Shown here piece by piece: positions 1-6,429 of a DNA stretch of 46,633 nucleotides. The stretch's first letter is position 1; each line of letters opens with the position of its first letter. Source of the DNA: Chloroflexota bacterium (GTDB lineage: Bacteria > Chloroflexota > Dehalococcoidia > JABGRK01); the NCBI GenBank assembly GCA_018648325.1, contig JABGRK010000015.1:1-46633 (forward strand), read 5' to 3'. The notes under the pieces are model-generated. The model ran no database searches. It worked only from the letters and a program-made list of their open reading frames with translations, and was not told where the DNA came from. Both the position numbers and the translations under genes were made by a program.

Positions 1-154
1 TAAGTGATCTGCCTGCAAACGCACCAACACCACCGATAATCTGTACAGCAGCCATTTTCCCGCTGAAATACCTCTTGAACTTAGCGTATGAGCGACTGAG
101 AAGGCTTTTGCCGCTTTTAGTATTCGTGTTTAATGCTAGTGTTTGTACTGACAT
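1..154 (-). CDS. Unknown small protein, N-terminal fragment (runs off left edge)
   Basis: An open frame starts with ATG at 152-154 and reads leftward off the window, giving 51 residues with no stop. A purine-rich ribosome-binding site (AAAGGT) lies just upstream. The start is only 17 bp after the stop of the single-domain response regulator on the same strand, so the two are probably co-transcribed. The visible part has a Ser/Lys/Arg-rich beginning followed by a Gly/Ala-rich hydrophobic stretch (around residues 34-48) that could be the start of a membrane segment. I do not recognise the family, and too little is visible to propose a role. Confidence 0.5.
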   Translation of the reverse strand, partial: MSVQTLALNTNTKSGKSLLSRSYAKFKRYFSGKMAAVQIIGGVGAFAGRSL

Positions 155-170
155 TGTTTTACCTTTTTAC

Positions 171-593
171 CTAAGATGTTTGTCCGTGGGCATAGGCCAG
201 TTCGCCATTATTAACAGGATCAAGATCAAGTGCTATAAATTCGAGCGCACAAACCAGTTCGTTGAGATCGAATGGCCTTGGCAATACAGATAATGTGCCC
301 ATATCACTAAGTTTATCCATTGTCCTGTTATCTAATTCGATGCTGGTAGTGGCAATTACTTTTGTGTTTGGGCTGGCGTTTTTGATTGCTGCAATTCCGG
401 TTTGGTAGTTCATGTCGGTCATATCAATATCAATAAGCGCAATATCGACAGATGAGTTATTTAGGCGGTGAATGACTTCACACCAACTATGTGACGTGGA
501 AACACTGTAGCCTTGTGTTTCTAAAACGCAAGCGATTACGTTTACGGTTTCCTGGTCATTATCTGTGATTAGAATATTGATTTGTTGATTCAT
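171..593 (-). CDS. Single-domain response regulator (receiver only), atypical
   Basis: A 140-residue protein made of one CheY-like receiver domain and a short tail, with no output domain. The acidic pocket is D11-N12-D13, the likely phosphoacceptor is D55 in a LID motif, and the Thr/Ser switch is near T82-T83. The normally invariant Lys before the cis-Pro (KPF) is Arg (RPF, R106), which may change phosphorylation-driven switching. The start is supported by a strong GGAGGAAG site directly upstream. It sits downstream of, and on the same strand as, the two-component genes at 843-2668 but is separated by 249 bp, so it is probably a separate unit together with the following small gene. It could relay phosphate or act through protein contacts; the partner kinase is unknown. 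Confidence 0.85.
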   Translation of the reverse strand: MNQQINILITDNDQETVNVIACVLETQGYSVSTSHSWCEVIHRLNNSSVDIALIDIDMTDMNYQTGIAAIKNASPNTKVIATTSIELDNRTMDKLSDMGTLSVLPRPFDLNELVCALEFIALDLDPVNNGELAYAHGQTS

Positions 594-842
594 TTCTTCC
601 TCCAGCGATCACTTGGCGATTTGCGGTTTTGATATATAAACATTAGCAATGTCAAGTAACATTCTCGGTAACTACGGTTACTTTTTCATAACAATAATGT
701 CTCAGAACGGTAACGGGCAGGGGGTTAGGAATGTTGGCGCAGATTTATAAAGGATGTGGAATTGTAATTTAGGAATATACCTTATCTGGATTAATAGGAA
801 AAAGATTGAGTAATTTGCAGATGCTTGAGGAAAGTTATCCGA

Positions 843-1535
843 TTATTTATGTTTGGCGAAGATATAGCCCACACCGCGTTCGGTGAGGATGAGCTTGGGA
901 TTAGAAGCGTCTTCTTCTATTTTGCGGCGTAGCCTTTGAATGTACACCTTGAGGTTTTCTGTAGCCTCGACATACTCCGGGCCTTGTGCTTTTCGCAGCA
1001 ACTCGCTGTGGGACATGACCCGACCGGGATTTTTGGAGAGGTGATATAGCAGGCCGTATTCGATGGGAGTCAGCTTTAATTCTTGTCCATTTACAATGAC
1101 TTGGCGTGCGGCGTAGTCGATATATAGGTCATTTGATTTAAAGGGTTCTGAGTTTTCCTCCATGAGGATGGTTTTACTTCTTCTTAAAACTGCTTTTACT
1201 CTGGCTAGCAGGCCTACCTGGCTGAACGGTTTGGTGATATAGTCATCTGCTCCCAGTTCAAATCCCTTGAGGATGTCCAGTTCCTTACCTCTGACAGTCA
1301 AGAGGATAACGGGTGCATCCGAGAACAGGCGAATGCGTCTTAAGACTTCGAATCCGTCTATATCTGGCAGTCCAATATCCAGTATGATCATGTCCGGGCG
1401 TTCGCTTTCGACCAGTTCTACGCCTTTTTCGCCTGTCATACTGGTAACGATGTCGGCCTCGGGCCAGCGAAGTTTGAAACATAGCGATACCAGTTCGATA
1501 AGATCCGGTGCGTCGTCAATGATAAGTGCCTTCAT
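843..1535 (-). CDS. OmpR/PhoB-family response regulator
   Basis: A 230-residue two-domain regulator. Residues 1-115 form the receiver domain with acidic pocket D7/D8, phosphoacceptor D53, switch T80 and conserved K102 (TKPF). Residues 130-228 form a winged-helix DNA-binding domain with the usual LTPIEYGLLYHL and YIQRLRRKIE segments. It would bind promoter DNA as a dimer after phosphorylation. Its start codon overlaps the end of the upstream histidine kinase gene by 4 bp, so kinase and regulator are translationally coupled and are presumably a cognate pair. The target genes cannot be told from the sequence. Confidence 0.95.
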   Translation of the reverse strand: MKALIIDDAPDLIELVSLCFKLRWPEADIVTSMTGEKGVELVESERPDMIILDIGLPDIDGFEVLRRIRLFSDAPVILLTVRGKELDILKGFELGADDYITKPFSQVGLLARVKAVLRRSKTILMEENSEPFKSNDLYIDYAARQVIVNGQELKLTPIEYGLLYHLSKNPGRVMSHSELLRKAQGPEYVEATENLKVYIQRLRRKIEEDASNPKLILTERGVGYIFAKHK

Positions 1536-2194
1536 TTCGATACAACTCCCGGCAGCGAGAAGTAAAAGCTGCTGCCCTTACCCTCAGTGCTCTTTACCCA
1601 AATTTGACCGCCATTGAGTTCAACAAACAATTTGGTTATTGCCAGCCCCAATCCGCTGCCTCTTTTGGTATGATTTCTGCTTCGCTCGGTTTGATAGTAG
1701 GGGTGGAAGATGTCAGTCAATTCTGTATCAGATATTCCTATGCCATCGTCAGTGATTTGGACTATAACGCCGTCGCCGTTTTGAGAGCAACTTATACCTA
1801 TATGGCCTTGTTCAGGCGTATATTTGCAGGCATTGGTAAGCAAATTGGTCAGAATCTGTTCCAGGTGGGGTTTGTCTGATTGCACGTCCGGCAGGTTATC
1901 GGCTAGCTTGACGGTCAATATTTGCCCGCGTTTCTGGATTTGCGGGAGCATTTGCGATGTTATATCTGCAACAATGGTATTCAGTTTCAGCGGTTGGGGA
2001 TGAAACTGCTCCTGGGAAGCTTCGCTGGTTTCTGATTCCTGAAGCGAAGGGAGGGTTTTTTCGATACTTTCGGCGTTTCTGATTATACTTTGCACCAGTT
2101 TTCCGTATATGCTTTGCTGGTCAGAGGCCAGTTCTTCTCTTAGTATATCTGCTGACATCATGATATTTGTTAGGGAAATACCGATGTCATGCAA
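1532..2194 (-). CDS. Histidine kinase catalytic core; N-terminus disrupted at an A9 tract
   Basis: The frame encodes a HisKA-like dimerisation helix followed by an HATPase domain: N box NACKY, G1 DDGIGIS, F-box-like region and G2 GSGLGLAI are all present. The longest uninterrupted frame starts with a TTG at 2192-2194, immediately before the presumed phosphoacceptor His (LHDIG), with no ribosome-binding site, so that start is implausible. A better start is GTG at 2239-2241, with AAGAGG seven bases upstream, but its frame hits TAG just after a run of nine A (T9 at 2216-2224 on the plus strand). One extra A joins the two frames smoothly (MAGNKTKKKLDSVSTKLHDI). The gene has no sensor domain, so it is a short soluble kinase. 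It overlaps the OmpR-type regulator downstream by 4 bp. Confidence 0.85.
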   Translation of the reverse strand: MHDIGISLTNIMMSADILREELASDQQSIYGKLVQSIIRNAESIEKTLPSLQESETSEASQEQFHPQPLKLNTIVADITSQMLPQIQKRGQILTVKLADNLPDVQSDKPHLEQILTNLLTNACKYTPEQGHIGISCSQNGDGVIVQITDDGIGISDTELTDIFHPYYQTERSRNHTKRGSGLGLAITKLFVELNGGQIWVKSTEGKGSSFYFSLPGVVSK

Positions 2195-2215
2195 TTTGGT
2201 CGATACTGAGTCTAA

Positions 2216-2224
2216 TTTTTTTTT
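2216..2224 (-). other. A9 homopolymer at frame break of the histidine kinase
   Basis: Nine consecutive A residues on the coding (minus) strand lie between a GTG start with a good ribosome-binding site (2239-2241) and the kinase frame. The upstream frame is closed by TAG immediately after the run, while a -1 slip (reading one A twice) continues into the kinase. It could be a sequencing error, a phase-variable tract, or a site of transcriptional or ribosomal slippage. Confidence 0.75.
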
Positions 2225-2314
2225 GTTTTATTGCCTGCCACTGCCTGACCTCTTATTCTTAGATAGATTGCCAAATGATAGTTAAAGCGGAACTTACTGT
2301 CAAGCCCTGCGTTT

Positions 2315-2668
2315 CTATTCAATCATTTTATTAATTTTATCCATAAGGTCTGTGGGGTTGAAGGGTTTTACGATGTAGTCGCTGGCGCCAAGCTGCAGCG
2401 ATTTTTGAATTTGTTCTTCTGTTCTGGCGCTGGAGATGAGAATGGGCGCATTGGTGTGTTGGCGTATCAGTTCCAATGTCTCTATGCCGCTGATATCGGG
2501 CAGACCCAAATCCAGTATTATGAGGTCCGGCTTTTCCTTCTTTGCCATCTCTATCCCGGCAAGGCCCATAGTGGCATTTATGAGAGTTACATTCGGTCTG
2601 TAGATTTCAAGACAGACGCGGATAACCTCTATTGTACCGGGGTCGCCCTCTATGAGCAGCAGCTTCAC
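2315..2668 (-). CDS. Single-domain response regulator (receiver only)
   Basis: A 117-residue receiver domain with no output domain. The pocket is E7/D9, the phosphoacceptor is D53 (LDLGLPD), the switch is S79/S80 and K101 sits in the canonical VKPF motif. The start is GTG with GGAGG a few bases upstream. It is the first gene of a probable operon receiver - histidine kinase - OmpR regulator reading leftward; the kinase begins about 75 bp after its stop. Such an arrangement would fit a phosphorelay or a stand-alone receiver that modulates the soluble kinase, but that is inference. Confidence 0.92.
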   Translation of the reverse strand: MKLLLIEGDPGTIEVIRVCLEIYRPNVTLINATMGLAGIEMAKKEKPDLIILDLGLPDISGIETLELIRQHTNAPILISSARTEEQIQKSLQLGASDYIVKPFNPTDLMDKINKMIE

Positions 2669-2705
2669 GTTTTTCCTCCGTTACTTGTTGAGTTCTGCGT
2701 TGGTA

Positions 2706-3074
2706 CTAATCTCTCTGAATAGTTATGGAATCTCCCTCGAGCACTTCCAGAAACGCTTTCGGGTCGCCTGTAAGTTTACCAAATACATTTACCGCGCTTG
2801 CCGGTCTGATCTCATCAGGGCCGCTTATTGGCGTTTGTCCAAAGAAAATACAGAAGGCTTTTCCTTCTGGCCAGTATCCCAGATCACCAAGCTGGACAGT
2901 TTCTTTGCCATCCTCGCTGTCTAGTTTTAGTGGTATGATGAAATAAATCTCCTGCCCCCATAGATGTGCGGAGCCGGATATGGGAAGCGCTTGCCATATT
3001 GATTCGGCAGTATTGGTATCGTTAAGTTCGGCGTGTACCGACACATTGCTTGTCGTGATTTTTATCTTTTTCAA
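2706..3074 (-). CDS. Cyclophilin-like fold protein (Cyclophil_like family, PF04126 type)
   Basis: A 122-residue protein resembling the small bacterial and archaeal cyclophilin-like family (TM1367-type). Recognisable parts are an early ELNDTNTAESIWQALP segment, HLWGQEIYF, GDLGYWPEGKAFCIFFG, and the C-terminal SAVNVFGKL. These proteins have a cyclophilin-like beta barrel but generally lack the prolyl isomerase active site, and their function is not well defined. It is followed on the same strand by the receiver gene after 37 bp and preceded by the radical SAM gene with only 12 bp between, so it may be co-transcribed with the latter. No signal peptide is visible, so it is cytoplasmic. Confidence 0.8.
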   Translation of the reverse strand: MKKIKITTSNVSVHAELNDTNTAESIWQALPISGSAHLWGQEIYFIIPLKLDSEDGKETVQLGDLGYWPEGKAFCIFFGQTPISGPDEIRPASAVNVFGKLTGDPKAFLEVLEGDSITIQRD

Positions 3075-3086
3075 ACTTTTACCTTA

Positions 3087-4226
3087 CTATAATTTTGGGT
3101 TTTGCCAGTTCAGTAGCTTTTCATAATATGACGAGCGGCCGGTTTTAATTATCTCTAGTATAACCATTTCTGTGGATTTGCCAATACCCCTGATGCTTGA
3201 AAGCTCCGTTCTTAAATCGGACAAGGGCTGGTCGATTTTAGATATTACGTATGAGGCATAGCCGTGAGGCGATTTTTGGCCGCGTAGTTTTAGCATGTAG
3301 TCGATCTGATCCAGCATAACGGCAACCAGATCATTTTCGTCCAGTAAATCCGTGTACAGGTATGAAGGGATGCGCACGGGTATTTTATATCGCTTGGCTA
3401 TATCGAAAAACGTTTTATTGATAGAATCGTGGTATTGCTGGGTTGGGCCGCCCCATTGATTGCCCATGTAGATTTTTCTGTATTCTTCAGCCAGATCGGG
3501 ATAGTGTTGCCTCAGTACGTTTGAGAAGTAATCCTTTTGTCTGCCTTCTTTGAGCGTCATGCCGGAAAAGATGATGAACTTGATTCCGGCGTTGCAGGCT
3601 TGGCTGATCGTTTGTTCCATCACTTCCGCTGTGTCGGTGATGTATGGTATGGTGGGCATGAGGAACATGCCGCAGGTGATGCCTTCTGCCGTGAGTGTTT
3701 TAATTGCTTCCAAACGTTTGCTGGGCGGGGGTACGCCGGGTTCAAAGATGGCGCTGATTTCATCATCCGTCGAGGACAGACTAAAGCTGACGATGGCCCT
3801 GTTCTGCTTGTTTATTTTTTTGATGATGTCGATATCCCGCAGTACAAGCGTTGATTTGGTCAAGATGCTGGCGGGGAAACCGAATTCGTAGACAAGCTGA
3901 AGCGCTTGTCGTGTTAATTCGTATTTATGCTCAATGGGCTGGTAGCTGTCGTTAACGCCGCCGCCCATCATTATGTAGCAGCGCTTCATCGGCTTACGCT
4001 TGCGCTTGGGGTCCAGCTCACGCTTTAGTATACCAATCGCGTTGCTTTTCACTGTAACGTCTGTGCCAAACTCGCCGTTGACCTGATATGTTTCGGCACG
4101 TCCGTCGCAGTAGACACAGTTGTGGGCACAACCGCGGTACAGGTTCATGCCATAACAGGAGATGAACCATGAATCGATGCGCTTGTGCTTGCGCAGTATG
4201 CTTTTGGCCTCGACCTCTCGTATCAC
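3087..4226 (-). CDS. SPL-like radical SAM protein with C-terminal helix-hairpin-helix
   Basis: A 379-residue protein of the SplB-like radical SAM group (COG1533). The cluster-binding motif CxxxCxxC is C33-C37-C40 within RGCAHNCVYC, preceded by the typical NLYRGC segment. A TIM-barrel-like region follows, with KSTLVLRDIDII and SFSLSS strands. The C-terminal part contains a helix-hairpin-helix-like segment (SIRGIGKSTEMVILEI), the kind of motif used for non-specific DNA binding. This suggests a DNA- or nucleic-acid-directed radical reaction; spore photoproduct lyase is the best-known relative, but this fold covers many functions. The start is GTG with AAGGA eleven bases upstream. The cyclophilin-like gene follows 12 bp downstream. 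Confidence 0.85.
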   Translation of the reverse strand: MIREVEAKSILRKHKRIDSWFISCYGMNLYRGCAHNCVYCDGRAETYQVNGEFGTDVTVKSNAIGILKRELDPKRKRKPMKRCYIMMGGGVNDSYQPIEHKYELTRQALQLVYEFGFPASILTKSTLVLRDIDIIKKINKQNRAIVSFSLSSTDDEISAIFEPGVPPPSKRLEAIKTLTAEGITCGMFLMPTIPYITDTAEVMEQTISQACNAGIKFIIFSGMTLKEGRQKDYFSNVLRQHYPDLAEEYRKIYMGNQWGGPTQQYHDSINKTFFDIAKRYKIPVRIPSYLYTDLLDENDLVAVMLDQIDYMLKLRGQKSPHGYASYVISKIDQPLSDLRTELSSIRGIGKSTEMVILEIIKTGRSSYYEKLLNWQNPKL

Positions 4227-4287
4227 GTCTGATATGTCCTTAGGGATACAGGATTTGTAGGGATTGTATAGGGTTAAGGGGATATTA

Positions 4288-4566
4288 TCAAGGTTGTGGG
4301 TGTTTGTTTGTATCTGTATGTTGTTGTGATTTACTTATTCTTTTAGGTGATAAAGGGTTGTCGGGTCTACCTAATAACCACCTATGCGTTGGGCTTAGGG
4401 GCTCTTTATCGGACGAGGAAATGTTTTCAGATTTGTTTTGATCAGATTCAAGATGGCAGTGCTTGTATTTCTTATTACTACCACACCAGCAATGGTCGTT
4501 TCTACCCGGCTTGTCGGAATCAGCCCGCTTTTTTAATCTAAATAACTTTCGGATTATATCAAACAT
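4288..4566 (-). CDS. Small SEC-C motif protein
   Basis: A 92-residue protein with one zinc-binding SEC-C motif at residues 20-38: GRNDHCWCGSNKKYKHCH, ligands C26, C28, C37 and H38. In SecA and many small proteins this motif binds zinc and contacts SecB, ribosomes or nucleic acids. The N-terminal 15 residues are basic and amphipathic, and the C-terminal half is polar and probably disordered. A promoter with TTGCCA-N16-TATAAT lies at 4603-4630. The gene stands alone between the radical SAM gene and the broken trmO, all on the same strand. Specific function unknown. Confidence 0.8.
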   Translation of the reverse strand: MFDIIRKLFRLKKRADSDKPGRNDHCWCGSNKKYKHCHLESDQNKSENISSSDKEPLSPTHRWLLGRPDNPLSPKRISKSQQHTDTNKHPQP

Positions 4567-4602
4567 AAGATACTTTAATCCAATCCTCTGTTGATGTCAG
4601 TA

Positions 4603-4630
4603 TTATAACATTACAGGATTGGTTGGCAAG
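4603..4630 (-). promoter_or_regulatory. Promoter of the SEC-C gene
   Basis: On the minus strand: -35 TTGCCA, 16 bp spacer, extended -10 TGTTATAAT (plus-strand ATTATA at 4603-4608). It lies 37 bp upstream of the SEC-C start. The 30 bp block 4603-4632 is 25/30 identical to the block upstream of trmO (5181-5210). Confidence 0.7.
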
Positions 4631-4687
4631 GAGACAGTAGAGAGGATAGTTTGACGACTCTCTTTTATATGTCTTACGTTTCTCATG

Positions 4688-5155
4688 CTAATACTTGAGG
4701 CGATAGATGTATTCGGGTATGCTAATCTCTCCGACAGGTTGGTCATATGGGGGGTAATACGGTTTAATATCAATGATCGGAGTGCCGTCAAGTACGTCCA
4801 GTCCGCTTAGCTTTAAAGAAGCGCCTTCGCGGGAAATCAATCGTGCTGTTGTCAACCCGACCGGGTTGAGTCTGTCCGGTCAACGCGTTGCAAGCATACC
4901 CAGAAGAGGAACATCTGCTCCCTGGGGATGGCATTTTTCTCTGTAGCTTCTAATCTGGTCTAACCAGAACAGGACTAATATATGGGAAAACTCTTCGATA
5001 CCATCGAGACACGGAGCACTATCGTCGTTCAGCACTATCTCTGTTTCAATCTCGGTCAGTCCGCCAACTTGAGGTTTTTTAATCGGTGATTTGGCGTACC
5101 CGAGAGGTTTGATTTTGATGTTTCCTTCACTGTCCATAGGGAATATCGGATGCAT
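4688..5155 (-). pseudogene. trmO: TrmO/TsaA-like tRNA methyltransferase gene with one in-frame TGA
   Basis: TrmO methylates N6-threonylcarbamoyladenosine at tRNA position 37 using S-adenosylmethionine. The first 91 residues (PLGYAKSPIKKPQ, GIEEFSHILVLFWL, LGMLATR) match the family. The frame stops at TGA (4880-4882) exactly where the family has Ser in ATRSPxRPN. Reading on in the same frame, without any shift, gives PDRLNPVGLTTARL, then GLDVLDGTPIIDIKPY and a natural TAG at 4688-4690. A single TCA-to-TGA change therefore interrupts an otherwise complete ~155-residue protein. The start is taken as ATG at 5153-5155 because it has GGGAGG six bases upstream, and because the more upstream ATG (5180-5182) overlaps the -10 box. 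Could be a real nonsense mutation, a sequencing error, or readthrough. Confidence 0.88.
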
Positions 5156-5180
5156 GATGCGCCTCCCTTCCGTGCTGTGC

Positions 5181-5208
5181 ATTATACCATTGTGGGATAG
5201 GTTGGCAA
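5181..5208 (-). promoter_or_regulatory. Promoter of trmO
   Basis: Minus strand: -35 TTGCCA (5203-5208), 16 bp spacer, extended -10 TGGTATAAT (plus-strand ATTATA at 5181-5186). Transcription would begin near 5173, leaving a short leader with GGGAGG before the ATG at 5155, which decides the start choice. Confidence 0.75.
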
Positions 5209-5228
5209 GGGTAAGTGAGTGTTTGAAG

Positions 5229-5273
5229 TTACTTATTGCACTTGGCGCACTGGCCGAAGATGGTCAGGTGGCG
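5229..5273 (-). pseudogene. Remnant of a fur-family 3' end
   Basis: Fourteen codons plus TAA encode RHLTIFGQCAKCNK, the exact C-terminal peptide of the intact fur gene 465 bp away. Over 43 bp, 38 bases are identical and all five differences fall at synonymous third positions. Homology ends abruptly next to the gtrA stop. This is the tail of a second fur copy whose body is missing; it carries the second CxxC zinc pair of the family. Confidence 0.85.
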
Positions 5274-5284
5274 TGATACATAGT

Positions 5285-5689
5285 CTAGAGAACAGCGTCT
5301 TGGTCCCGATTCTTCCAGATCCACATGCCTGAAAGCAAATACTTCAGGAAGAAGCCTATAATGACAAGTAAAACGGATGACAGCAGATAGTACAATCCAA
5401 TAACGCTGGTTAAAAGATAGAGAAATCCATAATAATAGGCATAATAAGCTGCCAGAAGAATGATAAATTTACTGCCACCGGTAAAATGGCTGCCTGATTT
5501 TCTGTCTTTAAACGTCCAATAATGATTTCCAAGATAGTTATATATGCCAATAAAAATGCCGGAAATAATTGCTGAATACATATAATACAGGTCAGCTGTA
5601 TCGGTGAGCAGATAAAGAATACCAGTATTAAATACTAATCCGCTGCCGCCAATAGCGCAGAATCTAAATAATCTCTTTTTATTTATCAT
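5285..5689 (-). CDS. GtrA-like membrane protein
   Basis: A 134-residue protein with four predicted membrane helices (about residues 8-28, 36-54, 76-95, 98-118) and the GtrA-family landmarks: FCAIGGSGLVFN near the N-terminus, NYLGNHYWTFKDR between helices 2 and 3, and a final SGMWIW. GtrA-family proteins are thought to move lipid-linked sugars across the membrane in cell-surface polysaccharide glycosylation. The gene is AT-richer than its neighbours. Its start lies 5 bp from the fur stop, and its stop is followed at once by a duplicate fur 3' end, so it looks inserted at the fur 3' end. No glycosyltransferase partner is nearby. Confidence 0.85.
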   Translation of the reverse strand: MINKKRLFRFCAIGGSGLVFNTGILYLLTDTADLYYMYSAIISGIFIGIYNYLGNHYWTFKDRKSGSHFTGGSKFIILLAAYYAYYYGFLYLLTSVIGLYYLLSSVLLVIIGFFLKYLLSGMWIWKNRDQDAVL

Positions 5690-5694
5690 TTCTT

Positions 5695-6123
5695 CTACTT
5701 ATTGCATTTGGCGCATTGGCCGAAAATGGTGAGGTGCCGCAAATCTGCGGTGAAGTTGTAATCGCCGGACAGTTTGTCGGTAAGCGAGGTGAAGACTGCC
5801 TCGTTAACATCATTGACATCGCCGCACTTCTGGCAGACAAGGTGGTGGTGGTGGCCTTTTTCTGCTGAGTGGTAACGCACCTTGCCCTCGCCGAAGTCGG
5901 ATTCGGTTACCAATTTGAGGTTTTTTAGAAGCTCCAGCGTTCTATAAACCGTTGAAAGGTTAAGGTGTGAATACTGGCCGCGCACCTGCGAGTATATTTC
6001 CTCGGCGCTGATGTGGTCGGTGGCGTTATGCACCGCATTAAGTATCATCATGCGCTGTGGCGTCATACGGTAGCCGAGTTCGCTAAGTTTTTCTGCGGGG
6101 TCTTTATGCTGATGCTTATCCAT
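5695..6123 (-). CDS. Fur-family metal-responsive repressor
   Basis: A 142-residue Ferric-uptake-regulator family protein. Residues 10-85 form the winged helix (MTPQRMMILNAV, LNLSTVYRTLELL), followed by the metal-binding dimerisation domain with the His cluster GHHHHLVC. Two CxxC pairs, C97/C100 and C137/C140, are the structural zinc site seen in Fur, Zur and PerR. Which metal or signal it senses cannot be decided from the sequence. A promoter is visible upstream. The C-terminal peptide is duplicated at 5229-5273 beyond the inserted gtrA gene. No obvious metal-transport target lies in the window, so it probably acts elsewhere. Confidence 0.93.
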   Translation of the reverse strand: MDKHQHKDPAEKLSELGYRMTPQRMMILNAVHNATDHISAEEIYSQVRGQYSHLNLSTVYRTLELLKNLKLVTESDFGEGKVRYHSAEKGHHHHLVCQKCGDVNDVNEAVFTSLTDKLSGDYNFTADLRHLTIFGQCAKCNK

Positions 6124-6131
6124 TAAGCGAT

Positions 6132-6161
6132 ATTATAGCGAAAAACGTTTGCTATTGCCAA
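6132..6161 (-). promoter_or_regulatory. Promoter of fur
   Basis: Minus strand: -35 TTGGCA (plus-strand TGCCAA at 6156-6161), 18 bp spacer, -10 TATAAT (6132-6137), only 8 bp from the ATG. The leader is therefore nearly absent and little room is left for a ribosome-binding site. Confidence 0.65.
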
Positions 6162-6214
6162 CATTTGCAAGCAGCGTAACAACTGATTTAGTCAAGCTTT
6201 GAGCAATTGCTGAT

Positions 6215-6313
6215 CAACCCCCTTTATTCCCCATTCTTTGGGGAAGATTAGAATCGGGGGACACCCCCGAATCCCCGGCAGGATGTATCCTGCACCTTTT
6301 TTCGGATTCTAAT
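6215..6313. repeat. Dispersed intergenic repeat, copy 1 (nested hairpins)
   Basis: Fills much of the 306 bp gap between fur and pyk. Block A (6215-6243) holds CCCCA-5-TGGGG. Block B starts at 6259, within a TCGGGGG-aca-CCCCCGA hairpin, and continues to TGCACCT near 6297. Outer arms ATTAGAATC (6247-6255) and GATTCTAAT (6305-6313) are perfect inverted repeats. Blocks A and B recur in the same order at 20658-20812. No open frame is present; nothing else is recognised in this gap. Confidence 0.8.
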
Positions 6314-6429
6314 GTGCTGCATAAGGGACGAAATGTTGTACGCACGTTTATAGTCGCATTATCATCAGTAAGTACGTTTTTAAGGATGGAGGATACCCTT
6401 GTATTTTCAGTAGAAAGAGTTTTGTATTG

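Noticed and set aside
4603-4791. Small open frame on the minus strand downstream of trmO
   Set aside because: It lies in a different frame over the trmO 3' half and the SEC-C promoter.
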